A stretch of DNA of 46,101 nt from JBBRHF01 sp038223055 (lineage in GTDB: Bacteria; Actinomycetota; Actinomycetes; JACCUZ01): positions 1-46,101 of the forward strand of contig JBBRHF010000009.1 of NCBI GenBank assembly GCA_038223055.1, in the 5' to 3' direction. Shown here piece by piece: positions 1 to 7,595 of the stretch. The position numbers were made by a program, and so were the translations under genes. Within the stretch, counting starts at the first letter, position 1, and each line of letters begins with the position of its first letter. A model generated the notes under the pieces. The model was not told where the DNA came from. It saw only the letters and a program-made list of their open reading frames with translations, and searched no databases.

Positions 1-1
1 T

Positions 2-214
2 GAGGAATCTTCCGAGCTCGAGGCGACGTCAGGGGTCGTGACCTACGGCTGGGGGATGATCCCGGTGACGGTCGGCATCGGCGACACCGAGTGGGCGACA
101 TCACTGTTTCCGAAGAACGGTGCCTACGTCGTGCCGGTGAAAGCAGATGTGCGCCGAGCCGAGCGGCTCGAGGAGGGCGACACCGTGCGGGTAAGACTCT
201 CGGTGTCGGTCTGA
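2..214 (+). CDS. DUF1905 domain protein (5' end missing)
   Basis: This is the last 70 codons of a gene that enters from the left edge. The frame reads through GWGMIPVTV, TEWATSLFPK, YVVPVKADVRRAE and EGDTVRVRL before a TGA stop. That arrangement (an aromatic-rich strand, a W-x-TSLFPK turn, a basic helix, and a final GD-x-V strand) is typical of DUF1905, a small beta-barrel domain of unknown biochemical role that is often found alone or fused to YdeI/OmpD-associated domains. The N-terminus and any fused domain lie outside the window, so total length cannot be judged. It points the same way as the reductase gene downstream but is separated from it by about 250 bases, so co-transcription is uncertain. 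Confidence 0.75.
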   Translation, partial: EESSELEATSGVVTYGWGMIPVTVGIGDTEWATSLFPKNGAYVVPVKADVRRAERLEEGDTVRVRLSVSV

Positions 215-464
215 CGTGCGCATCTCTCCAGGTTGCGGCGTCCGCCTGACGGCACTGGTCGGTGACTTCGACCCCGTTCACCGTCAGATTCGTCGGACAG
301 ATCGACGTCATCGAAGGTCCGCCGCTCGTTCCCGCCCATGCCGACAGTGCACCCACCCACCGTCGATCTGGCGAGGTCCGGCCGCGAGATACCCGGTGCG
401 ATGAGTTTCGACTCGTGTCATGGTCTGATCTGCGGACCGATCCAGCCGGCGACGGAGGACGACG

Positions 465-1019
465 ATGGCGAAGCTGATCTACTCGATGATCACCTCACTC
501 GACGGCTACGTGGCGGACGCGGACGGCAACTTCGACTGGAGTGCCCCCGACGAACACGTCCATGCCGCAGTCAACGACCTCATGCGCACGATCGGGACGC
601 ACCTGTACGGACGTCGGCTCTACGAGGTGATGCTCGCCTGGGAGACCCTCGACATCGCCGATGAACCCGAGGTCAGCCAGGACTTCGCGGCGATCTGGCG
701 AGGCACCGAAAAGGTCGTCTACTCCAGGACGCTGGAGAAGGCATCCAGCCAACGCACCCGGATCGAGCGGGACTTCGACCCCGACGCGATCGTGCAACTG
801 AAGGCGTCCCTGGATCGGGACCTGCTCGTGGGCGGTCCCGACCTCGCGGGCCAGGCGATTCGGGCCGGCCTGGTCGACGAGCTGCACCTGTTCGTCTCCC
901 CGGTCGTGGTAGGCGGTGGCACCAGGGCGCTGCCCGACGACGTTCGCCTCGACCTCAAGTTGCTCGACGAGCGTCGCTTCGCTGCCGGGGTCGTGCACCT
1001 CGCCTACTCACATGACTGA
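465..1019 (+). CDS. Dihydrofolate reductase-family protein (RibD C-terminal domain)
   Basis: A 184-residue protein with the single-domain RibD_C/DHFR-like fold. The N-terminus MAKLIYSMITSLDGYVAD is the usual family opening with its S-x-DGY motif. LYGRRLYEVM (about residues 47-56) and LLVGGPDLAGQAIRAGLVDEL (about 120-140) match the dinucleotide-binding GG region. VSPVVVGGGTRAL follows at about 145-157. Members are cytoplasmic NAD(P)H-dependent reductases of mostly unknown substrate; despite the family name they rarely act as true dihydrofolate reductases. The ATG is supported by GGAGG six bases upstream. The stop overlaps the start of the next gene by eight bases, so the two are probably co-translated. 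Confidence 0.88.
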   Translation: MAKLIYSMITSLDGYVADADGNFDWSAPDEHVHAAVNDLMRTIGTHLYGRRLYEVMLAWETLDIADEPEVSQDFAAIWRGTEKVVYSRTLEKASSQRTRIERDFDPDAIVQLKASLDRDLLVGGPDLAGQAIRAGLVDELHLFVSPVVVGGGTRALPDDVRLDLKLLDERRFAAGVVHLAYSHD

Positions 1020-1464
1020 TGCCGACGACGTACGACGCCTGGCACTGGCCCTGCCCCAGGTGGTCGAGATCGAGAGCGCCGGGTTTGACTTCCGGGTGGC
1101 GGACAGGGGGTTCGTGTGGTCCTACCCCGAGCGCCGCCCGGGCAAGCCACGGCTGATCCGGACCGACATCGCCGTGCTGTTCGTCGGCGACGAAGCGGAG
1201 AAGCAGGCTCTGCTGCTGGGCGAGCCCGAACTGTTCTTCACCACGCCCGGCTACGACGGCTGGCCGCTGGTGATGCTGCGCCTCGCCGAGGTCGGCGTCG
1301 AGCGCCTGGAGGAACTGGTGACCGACGCATGGCGGATGCGGGCCCCGGACCCGGTCGGCCGCGCCCTCGACGCGGCCGCCCGTCCCTCGCTCGTTCTCAG
1401 CCGAGAGCCGCCCGGTGCGCCTCGGCGACCTTCACCGCCACGAGCAGCGCGACCGGAAGGCTGA
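1012..1464 (+). CDS. MmcQ/YjbR-like DNA-binding family protein
   Basis: A 150-residue protein. It starts at the ATG inside the end of the reductase gene (MTDADDVRRLALALPQV), the classic opening of MmcQ/YjbR proteins. Further motifs are GFDFRVADRGFVWSY, FFTTPGYDGWPLVMLRL and ELVTDAWRMRAP. The family has a CyaY-like double-wing fold and is annotated as DNA-binding, although molecular roles are mostly unproven. Homologues usually end close to the WRMRAP segment. Here the frame runs on for about 35 more residues, rich in Pro, Arg and Ala, and crosses 68 bases of the convergent ltrA gene. That tail looks like read-through of non-conserved sequence rather than a domain. Confidence 0.8.
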   Translation: MTDADDVRRLALALPQVVEIESAGFDFRVADRGFVWSYPERRPGKPRLIRTDIAVLFVGDEAEKQALLLGEPELFFTTPGYDGWPLVMLRLAEVGVERLEELVTDAWRMRAPDPVGRALDAAARPSLVLSREPPGAPRRPSPPRAARPEG

Positions 1465-2587
1465 GGAGGAGCACCGAGAGGGCCAGCGGGACGCCCGCAG
1501 CGGGGGCGCAGCCCAGCGCGAGGACCCCCCCGGCCGCCACCCGCATCTCCGGCGACCCGGTCGCTGCCTCGTCCCACAGCGCCCCGTGAAGGGGCGTGAG
1601 GAGCAGCAGGTAGACCGCCACCGGGACGGCGACCGCGAGCGACACGACGACATCGCCGGCGGCGACCGGCCCGGTGACCGCCTCCGCGGCGACCTCAAGC
1701 CCGGCGCCCAGAGCGGCCAGGGCCGCGAACATCGCGAAATGCCCATAACCCCACACGAAGGCGCGGTCACGGTGGGTGGCCAGGCCCGCACCGGTAGAAC
1801 GGAGAAAGTACAGCCACCACAACCCGAACAGCAGCAGCAGCGCCGCGATCGACACGGCGACCAGCGCCGCCGTCAGCCCATGCTCCGAGAGCCCCAACTG
1901 CACCGCCGTGGTGGCCGCCAGCACGCTCTCGCCGAGCAGGATGATGGTGAACAGCCCGTAGCGCTCGGCGATGTGGTGGGGGTGCCACCTGGTTCCGCCG
2001 GTCCGCTCCGCCCACAGCGGGACAGAGATCTCCGCCAACACCAGGAAAAGGAACGACGGCAGCAGGAAGCCGCCCGGCAGGAGCAGGCGGAACAGCCACA
2101 GCACCTCGAGGGTGGCGATGCCCGAAGCGTAGCGACGGCAGGTCCGACGGCCTTGCCTGTCACCGGCTCCGGCCCGCAGCCATTGAGCCACCATCGCCAC
2201 GCGCATGATCGCGTAGCCGACCGTGACGGTGGCGAAGTTCGCGTCGGCGAAGGCCGCCGGCACCCCCGCCGCCAGCACCAGCACGCCACCCATCTGCACC
2301 ATCGTGAGCAAGCGGTACGGCGTGTCGTCGGTGTCGTAGGCAGAGGCGAACCAGGTGAAGTTGACCCAGGCCCACCAGATCGCGAAGAAGACGGTGAGGT
2401 AGCCGAGCAGCCCTGCCACGACGCGCGCCTCGGCCACCTCGCGGGCGAGCTCGGAGGCCGCGAGCGAGACCGCCACGACGAAGGTCAGATCGAACAGCAG
2501 TTCCAGCGGGGTGGACGCACGGTGCTCCTCGTCCGCGTCACGTGCCTGCATGCTCACCCGCCAGGGGCGCACCGTGAGGCTGGGCAC
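1397..2587 (-). CDS. ltrA: Low temperature requirement protein A (LtrA) family membrane protein
   Basis: A polytopic membrane protein of about 396 residues. The family signature near the N-terminus is clear: HRASTPLELLFDLTFVVAV, then FFAIWWAWVNFTWFASAYDTDD and the central RYGLFTIILLGESVLA. About ten to twelve hydrophobic segments can be counted. LtrA was first linked to growth of Listeria at low temperature, and its transport or enzymatic activity is unknown. The open frame extends upstream to 2791, but the extension has no family similarity. Homologues begin shortly before the PWRxxM-x-RD segment, so I chose the GTG at 2587. The ATG at 2551 is an alternative, and no convincing ribosome site separates them. 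The 3' end overlaps the yjbR-like gene tail-to-tail. Confidence 0.85.
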   Translation of the reverse strand: MPSLTVRPWRVSMQARDADEEHRASTPLELLFDLTFVVAVSLAASELAREVAEARVVAGLLGYLTVFFAIWWAWVNFTWFASAYDTDDTPYRLLTMVQMGGVLVLAAGVPAAFADANFATVTVGYAIMRVAMVAQWLRAGAGDRQGRRTCRRYASGIATLEVLWLFRLLLPGGFLLPSFLFLVLAEISVPLWAERTGGTRWHPHHIAERYGLFTIILLGESVLAATTAVQLGLSEHGLTAALVAVSIAALLLLFGLWWLYFLRSTGAGLATHRDRAFVWGYGHFAMFAALAALGAGLEVAAEAVTGPVAAGDVVVSLAVAVPVAVYLLLLTPLHGALWDEAATGSPEMRVAAGGVLALGCAPAAGVPLALSVLLLSLPVALLVAVKVAEAHRAALG

Positions 2588-2897
2588 CCGGCCCGTGGCC
2601 TGCCCGTCGGATGGCCCAGGTTGGAGGTTCTGCGGATGGCTCACGGTCAGGCACCGTACGCCACGGATCACCATGTCCGAGTTCAGGCCGAGACGGGCGT
2701 CAGGCGACGGGTGCGAAGGCGCGACCGTCCCGGTCCAGATGTAGGGCGCGGAGACCGCGCTCAAGCTGGCCGACCGCATCGTGTGGGTCACTTGTGAGCC
2801 ACAGAGGCTCGCACGGCTGGGCGGGCAGCCACGTGCTGCACCCCTACGAGACCGACCGGCGACCGGTCGTCTGGTCGACCGGCTGCTGGTCCGCCGG
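2588..2897. other. Intergenic region upstream of ltrA
   Basis: About 310 bases between the ltrA start and the stop of the CoA-transferase gene, both on the minus strand. It should hold the ltrA promoter and any terminator for the CoA-transferase. I see one GC-rich hairpin (2863-2882, listed separately) and no convincing promoter, conserved ORF or RNA. The ltrA frame stays open across most of it, which in DNA this GC-rich is not evidence of coding. Confidence 0.5.
2863..2882 (-). terminator. Candidate hairpin terminator after the CoA-transferase gene
   Basis: A 7-bp perfect GC-rich stem (CCGGTCG paired with CGACCGG) with a six-base loop, about 15 bases past the CoA-transferase stop on the minus strand. 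There is no following U-tract. That is common for actinobacterial hairpin terminators, but it also means the call rests only on the stem and its position. Confidence 0.35.
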
Positions 2898-4415
2898 CTA
2901 TTGGCGCATGCTGCCGGTGTCTAGGTAGCGGGCGTGCCACGACAGCGCCTCGGTCAGCAGGTGGGGAGTGTGCTTGCCGCGCGAACCGGCGACGGCGCGG
3001 TCGAAGTAGTCCTGCAACGCGGGCTGGAAGTCCGGGTGCGCGCACTTGTCGATGATCTGCTGGGCGCGGCGGCGAGGGGGCAGGCCGCGCAGGTCGGCCA
3101 GCCCTCGTTCGGTGACCAGGACGTGGACGTCGTGCTCGGTGTGGTCAACATGGCTGACCATCGGCGCGATGCAGGAGATGGCCCCGCCCTTGGCCGTGGA
3201 CGGGGTGAGGAACATCGAGATGAACGCGTTGCGGGCGAAGTCGCCGGAGCCGCCGATGCCGTTCATGATGCTGGAGCCCATCACGTGGGTGGAGTTGACG
3301 TTCCCGTAGATGTCGGCCTCGATCATGCCGTTCATCGCCAGGCAACCGAGCCGGCGGATCACCTCCGGGTGGTTGCTGATCTCCTGCGGGCGCAGCACGA
3401 TCTGACGGCGGTAGTCGGCGATGTTGGCCTCGAACTCGGCCAGCCCGCCCGGGCTGAGCGAGAACGCGGTGGCGGAAGCGAAGGACAGCGTGCCCGAGCG
3501 AAGCAGGTCCAGCATCCCGTCCTGGATCACCTCTGTGTAGGAGGTCAACTGGTTGAACGGCCCGGCGTCCAGCCCGGCGAGCACCGCGTTGGCGACGTTG
3601 CCGACGCCGGACTGGATCGGCAACAGACTCGCGGGAAGGCGGTCGCGCACCACCTCCTGGGTGAGGAACTCGAGCAGGTGGCTGGCGATCAGGTTCGACG
3701 CCTCGTCGGGTGCCTTGAAGGAGGTGTTGCGATCCGGGCTGTCGGTCTCGACGATGGCCAGGATCTTCTCGGGCGGGCAGCGCAGGTGCAGCTCGCCGAT
3801 GCGGTCCGACGCGGCGGTGATCTGGATGGGCCGGCGATCGGGCGGCAACTCGGTGCCGTAGTAGATGTCGTGCATGCCGTCCAGCTCCGCCGGCTGGCGC
3901 GAGTTGACCTCGAGGATGACCCCGTCCGCCCGGTCGATCCAGGTCTTGTTGTTGCCGACCGAGGACGACGGGATCAGCGCCCCGCCCGCGGTGATGCCGG
4001 AGATCTCAATAAGCGCGAGGTCGAGGTGGCCGAAGAATCCCTCCCAGACCATCTGGGCGACATGGGACAGGTGCACGTCGAGGTAGTCCATCAGCCCCGC
4101 GTTGATCTTGGCGCGGGTCACCGGGTCTGACTGGTAGGGCATCCGCAGCTTGATCCCGTCGACCTGGGCCAGGACGCCGTCGATCTCGGGAGCAGTCGAC
4201 GCACCGGTCCACACGCTGATCGCGAATTCTTCGCCCCGGGTCTTCGCCTCGGCGATGCGCCGCGCGAGGACGCCCGGCACCGCCTTCGGGTAGCCGGCGC
4301 CGGTGAACCCGCTCATGCCGACGCGGGCGCCGGGCTGGATGAGGTTGGTGGCCTCCTCGGCCGACACCACCTTGCTCGCATGCTCCGCTGATCTGATCCG
4401 GTCGCCGCCTGCCAT
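2898..4415 (-). CDS. Succinyl-CoA:acetate CoA-transferase / acetyl-CoA hydrolase family
   Basis: A 505-residue cytoplasmic enzyme of the class I CoA-transferase family (acetyl-CoA hydrolase/succinate CoA-transferase), the usual length for this type. N-terminal GMSGFTGAGYPKAVP, GGALIPSSSVGNN and the oxyanion-forming loop IQSGVGNVANAVLAGL are present. The expected catalytic glutamate lies in SYTEVIQDG at about residue 295, matching the position of the nucleophilic Glu of Acetobacter AarC as I recall it. The likely reaction is acetyl-CoA plus succinate to succinyl-CoA plus acetate, which can also run in reverse for acetate assimilation. The start is the ATG preceded by GGAGG at five bases; the 15-residue upstream extension is rejected. 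It lies 85 bases after ybdD on the same strand, with a hairpin between, so it may have its own promoter. Confidence 0.9.
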   Translation of the reverse strand: MAGGDRIRSAEHASKVVSAEEATNLIQPGARVGMSGFTGAGYPKAVPGVLARRIAEAKTRGEEFAISVWTGASTAPEIDGVLAQVDGIKLRMPYQSDPVTRAKINAGLMDYLDVHLSHVAQMVWEGFFGHLDLALIEISGITAGGALIPSSSVGNNKTWIDRADGVILEVNSRQPAELDGMHDIYYGTELPPDRRPIQITAASDRIGELHLRCPPEKILAIVETDSPDRNTSFKAPDEASNLIASHLLEFLTQEVVRDRLPASLLPIQSGVGNVANAVLAGLDAGPFNQLTSYTEVIQDGMLDLLRSGTLSFASATAFSLSPGGLAEFEANIADYRRQIVLRPQEISNHPEVIRRLGCLAMNGMIEADIYGNVNSTHVMGSSIMNGIGGSGDFARNAFISMFLTPSTAKGGAISCIAPMVSHVDHTEHDVHVLVTERGLADLRGLPPRRRAQQIIDKCAHPDFQPALQDYFDRAVAGSRGKHTPHLLTEALSWHARYLDTGSMRQ

Positions 4416-4480
4416 GCCAACCTCCAGTAGTGGTGAGTACGTCGAGCACCGCCGGGGCACCGATCCGCCACTCGCCAGTC

Positions 4481-4497
4481 GGACCGGCCATCGGTCC
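4481..4497 (-). terminator. Candidate hairpin terminator after ybdD
   Basis: A perfect 6-bp stem (GGACCG with CGGTCC) with a five-base loop, three bases beyond the ybdD stop codon on the minus strand. It would separate cstA-ybdD from the CoA-transferase gene, or attenuate read-through. No U-tract follows. Confidence 0.4.
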
Positions 4498-4499
4498 GG

Positions 4500-4688
4500 T
4501 CAGCAGCAGCGCGACTGCGGGTTCCGTTCCTTGTGTTCGGCCCGGTGCCGCTCGAAGTCGCGGCGGGTCATCGGCGTGACGCCCTGGCCGCGGCAGCGCT
4601 CGAGGTAGTCGTCCCATTTGGCCTCACCGGTGGCCGCCTTGAGATACCACAAGATCCCCCGCCCGGCCTGGAGAACGGCGGCCCTCAT
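4500..4688 (-). CDS. ybdD: YbdD/YjiX family small protein, CstA partner
   Basis: A 62-residue protein. The family motifs are all visible: ILWYLKAATGEAKWDDYLERC in the first half and MTRRDFERHRAEHKE in the second, ending with a Cys-Cys pair. YbdD/YjiX proteins are small cytoplasmic partners encoded with CstA/BtsT transporters. In E. coli they are required for pyruvate transport by those permeases. The ATG overlaps the cstA stop by four bases (ATGA), indicating translational coupling. It is the last gene before a hairpin. Confidence 0.9.
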   Translation of the reverse strand: MRAAVLQAGRGILWYLKAATGEAKWDDYLERCRGQGVTPMTRRDFERHRAEHKERNPQSRCC

Positions 4689-7285
4689 CGCGGCGCACCC
4701 GAGCCGGCCAGCTGACGTTGGCCGTCCTCGTAGTCGCGCACGGCCTGCTTCTCCTGCTTGGTCGCGAAGAAGTCCGAGGGAGCGACGATCGTGGAGGGCG
4801 TGGCCGGGTCCTCGCTGGTGGGCAGGCCGCCAGCCTTGGCCGCCTTGACCCAGATCGGGATGGCGCTGGCGACCACGAGCAGGGTGAGCAGCGCGAAGAC
4901 GGCCTGCAGCACGCCGTTCATAGTGGAGTTGGTGATGATCTGGTGCATCTGGTCGGTCGTCGTCGCGGGCGCAAGCAGGTCGCCCTTGTCCAGCGCGGTC
5001 TGGTAGAGCGAGCGCTGCTCGAAGTAGCCGATCTTCGGGTTGCTGGAGAACACCTTCTGCCAGCTCGCCGTCATCGTGGTGATCAGCGCCCAGACAAGGG
5101 CGATGCCAGGAACCCAGGCCCACTTGGCCTTGCCATGCTTGAACAGCAGGGTCACGCACAGGGTCAACGCGATGCCGGCGAGCAGCTGGTTGGAGATGCC
5201 GAACAACGGGAACAGCTGGTTGATCCCGCCCAGCGGGTCGGTCACGCCGACGTACAGGATGTAGCCCCACAGCCCGACGACCGCGGCGCTGGCCGACCAG
5301 GACGCCGGGCGCCAGGTGATGTTGCCGTAGCGCGGCCAGAAGTTGCCGATCGTGTCCTGCAGCATGAAGCGCCCGACCCTGGTGCCGGCGTCGACGGCGG
5401 TGAGGATGAACAGCGCCTCGAACATGATCGCGAAGTGGTACCAGAACGCGGCCAGGCCTCCGCCGAAGGCGGTGCTGAAGATCTTGGAGATGCCGAACGC
5501 GAGTGTGGGTGCACCGCCGGTTCGCGAGATCAGGGTCTGCTCCTGCACGGAGGCTGCCGCGGCGCTCAGATCGGCCGGGCTGATCGTGATCCCCAGCGTG
5601 CCGATGAACTCCGCTGCCGCTGCCGGCGTGCCGCCGGTCGCTCCCGCGGGGCTGTTGATCGAGAAATAGAGCCCCTGGTCGATGACGCACGCGGCGATCA
5701 GGGCGCTGATCGCCACGAAGGACTCCATCAGCATCCCGCCGTAGCCGATCATCCGGACGTGGCTCTCCTTGGCGATCATCTTCGGCGTGGTGCCGGAGGC
5801 GATCAGTGCGTGGAAGCCGGACAGGGCGCCGCAGGCAATCGTGATGAACACGAACGGGAACAGCTTCCCGGCGAACACCGGCCCGTTGCCGTGGATGGCG
5901 AAGGAGGAGACGGCGTCGGCCTGAAGCGAGGGTCGGGCGATGACCAGGCCGACCCCCAGCAGCGCGATGACGCCGACCTTCATGAACGTCGACAGGTAGT
6001 CACGGGGGGTCAGCAACATCCACACCGGCAGGATCGAGGCCACGAAGCCGTAGGCCACCAGCGCGATGACCAGTTTCTCCTTGGACAGGGTCAGCGTGTC
6101 GTCGATGCCCATCTGCTCGACGTAGCCTCCGGCGATGATGGCCGCGAGCAGCAAGGCCACCCCGATCGCGGTGGCCTCCATGACTCGGCCGGGCCGCAGG
6201 TAGCGCAGGTAGAAACCCATGAACAGCGCGATCGGGATCGTGAGCGCGATCGAGAAGACGCCCCATGGCGACTCGGCGAGGGCGTTGACCACGACGAGGG
6301 CGAGCACCGCCAGGATGATGATCATGATGGCGAACACGGCGATCAGCGCGGCGATGCCGCCCACGAGGCCGATCTCGCGGCGCACCATCTGGCCGAGCGA
6401 GGTGCCGTCGCGGCGCATCGAGAAGAACAGCACCACGAGGTCCTGCACGGCGCCGGCGAAGATGACGCCGACGACGATCCAGATGGTGCCCGGCAGGTAG
6501 CCCATCTGCGCGGCGAGCACGGGGCCGACGAGCGGGCCGGCTCCGGCGATGATGGCCGCGAGCAGCAAGGCCACCCCGATCGCGGTGGCCTCCATGACTC
6601 GGCCGGGCCGCAGGTAGCGCAGGTAGAAACCCATGAACAGCGCGATCGGGATCGTCAGCGCGATCGAGAAGACGCCCCAGGGTGACTCGGCGAGCGCGTT
6701 GACCACGACCAGGGCGAGCACCGCCAGGATGATGATCATGATGGCGAACACCGCGATCAGCGCGGCGGTTCCGCCGACCACGCCGATCTCGTCGCGCACC
6801 ATCTGGCCGAGGCTCTTCCCGTTGCGGCGCATGGAGAAGAACAGCACCACCGTGTCCTGGACAGCGCCGGCGAAGATGACTCCGACGATGATCCAGACCG
6901 TGCCCGGCAGGTAGCCCATCTGCGCCGCCAGAACCGGACCGACAAGCGGGCCGGCCCCCGCGATGGCCGCGAAGTGGTGGCCGAACAGCACCCGGCGGTC
7001 GGTGACGTCGAAGTCGACCCCGTCGTTGTGCCGCTCCGCCGGCGTGGCCCGGGTGTCGTCCACGCCGAGCACCCGGTAGGCGATGAGGCGGGCGTAGAAC
7101 CGGTAGGCGATCGCGTACGACGACAGCGCGGCGAACAGGATCCACAGCGCCGAGACGTTCTCGCCCCGGGACAGGGCCAGCACGGTCCAGCACACGGCCC
7201 CGACCACGGCCACGACCACCCACACCGCCTTGCCTACGGGCGACGCCTTCTGCTCTGTCTGCTCAGGTGAAGTGATTGTGGACAC
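4685..7285 (-). CDS. cstA: Carbon starvation protein CstA (pyruvate transporter) with internal duplication
   Basis: An 866-residue polytopic membrane protein. Family blocks are obvious: RHNDGVDFDVTDRRVLFGHHFAAIAG, PLVGPVLAAQMGYLPG, GAVQD-x-VVLFFSMRR, then LLTPRDYLSTFMKVG and the C-terminal SNQLLAGIALTLC. CstA/BtsT proteins import pyruvate with a YbdD/YjiX partner, which is the next gene. Homologues are usually about 700-750 residues. The excess here is a direct in-frame repeat: residues 110-247 and 248-385 are two copies of the same 138-residue segment, differing at eight positions, all within the first 64 residues of the unit. Removing one copy restores a normal CstA. The start is a GTG behind GGGAGG. 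Whether the duplicated permease works is unknown; each unit adds at least three hydrophobic segments. Confidence 0.9.
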   Translation of the reverse strand: MSTITSPEQTEQKASPVGKAVWVVVAVVGAVCWTVLALSRGENVSALWILFAALSSYAIAYRFYARLIAYRVLGVDDTRATPAERHNDGVDFDVTDRRVLFGHHFAAIAGAGPLVGPVLAAQMGYLPGTVWIIVGVIFAGAVQDTVVLFFSMRRNGKSLGQMVRDEIGVVGGTAALIAVFAIMIIILAVLALVVVNALAESPWGVFSIALTIPIALFMGFYLRYLRPGRVMEATAIGVALLLAAIIAGAGPLVGPVLAAQMGYLPGTIWIVVGVIFAGAVQDLVVLFFSMRRDGTSLGQMVRREIGLVGGIAALIAVFAIMIIILAVLALVVVNALAESPWGVFSIALTIPIALFMGFYLRYLRPGRVMEATAIGVALLLAAIIAGGYVEQMGIDDTLTLSKEKLVIALVAYGFVASILPVWMLLTPRDYLSTFMKVGVIALLGVGLVIARPSLQADAVSSFAIHGNGPVFAGKLFPFVFITIACGALSGFHALIASGTTPKMIAKESHVRMIGYGGMLMESFVAISALIAACVIDQGLYFSINSPAGATGGTPAAAAEFIGTLGITISPADLSAAAASVQEQTLISRTGGAPTLAFGISKIFSTAFGGGLAAFWYHFAIMFEALFILTAVDAGTRVGRFMLQDTIGNFWPRYGNITWRPASWSASAAVVGLWGYILYVGVTDPLGGINQLFPLFGISNQLLAGIALTLCVTLLFKHGKAKWAWVPGIALVWALITTMTASWQKVFSSNPKIGYFEQRSLYQTALDKGDLLAPATTTDQMHQIITNSTMNGVLQAVFALLTLLVVASAIPIWVKAAKAGGLPTSEDPATPSTIVAPSDFFATKQEKQAVRDYEDGQRQLAGSGAPR
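6131..6544 (-). repeat. cstA tandem repeat, copy 2 (protein residues 248-385)
   Basis: The C-terminal-side copy of a 414-base in-frame direct repeat inside cstA. It is adjacent to copy 1 with no spacer. The first 109 bases on the plus strand (about 6131-6239) are identical to 6545-6653. The rest differs at scattered sites, many of them synonymous. Confidence 0.9.
6545..6958 (-). repeat. cstA tandem repeat, copy 1 (protein residues 110-247)
   Basis: The N-terminal-side copy of the 414-base repeat. The nonamer GATGGCCGC (plus strand) occurs at 6137, 6551 and 6962, that is, near both ends of the array and at its internal junction. This could be the microhomology at which the units were joined. 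Confidence 0.9.
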
Positions 7286-7595
7286 GCAGATCCTCCCGGT
7301 CGGTGTGCGCTGGACGGGTCGATATGCCCTCTACCCCACACAATGTCTCACGGAACAAATCTCTCCCCTGCATAGGCGGGTGAATCGGTGCAACCACCGC
7401 GTTTGCGGCACCGCCGGGTGGTAAGGGGCGCCACCGGATCGACCGAAGTGGACCGGCTGCGCGGCGATGTGCGGCGTTCAGCCGGTCCACGCGCTCGTGG
7501 GCGGGCCGAAACGGCTGGGGGTGTGGCGGGTCGGCTGGGGGTGTGGCGAGGTCGGCTGGGAGGGCGGTGTCCCGGGCCTGAGGGACAATGACGCC
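7286..7595. promoter_or_regulatory. Divergent intergenic region between cstA and recC
   Basis: About 310 bases that must hold promoters for both cstA-ybdD (leftward) and recCBD (rightward). The cstA-proximal third is less GC-rich. On the minus strand it has a weak candidate promoter: TTGTTC followed, after roughly 18 bases, by TAGAGG. The recC-proximal part carries G-rich tandem repeats (listed separately). No operator could be assigned with confidence. Confidence 0.35.
7513..7569 (+). repeat. G-rich tandem repeat just upstream of recC
   Basis: Two and a half copies of a 20-21 base unit beginning GGCTGGGGGTGTGGCG (7513-7532, 7533-7553, partial 7554-7569). It ends about 27 bases before the recC start. 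The G-runs could form a quadruplex on the plus (mRNA-like) strand. Confidence 0.7.

Noticed and set aside
1415..2797. Long plus-strand open frame opposite ltrA
   Set aside because: Arg/Gly/His-rich translation with no family motifs; a mirror of the real gene caused by high GC3.
2934..4130. Long plus-strand open frame opposite the CoA-transferase
   Set aside because: No recognisable domains; the minus-strand enzyme explains the region fully.
4718..6685. 655-codon plus-strand open frame opposite cstA
   Set aside because: Composition is His/Arg/Asp-rich and repeats only because cstA repeats; shadow of a membrane-protein gene.
6131..6958. Direct repeats as a possible CRISPR array or mobile element
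   Set aside because: The 414-base units are contiguous, in frame and part of the cstA coding sequence; no spacers or inverted ends.
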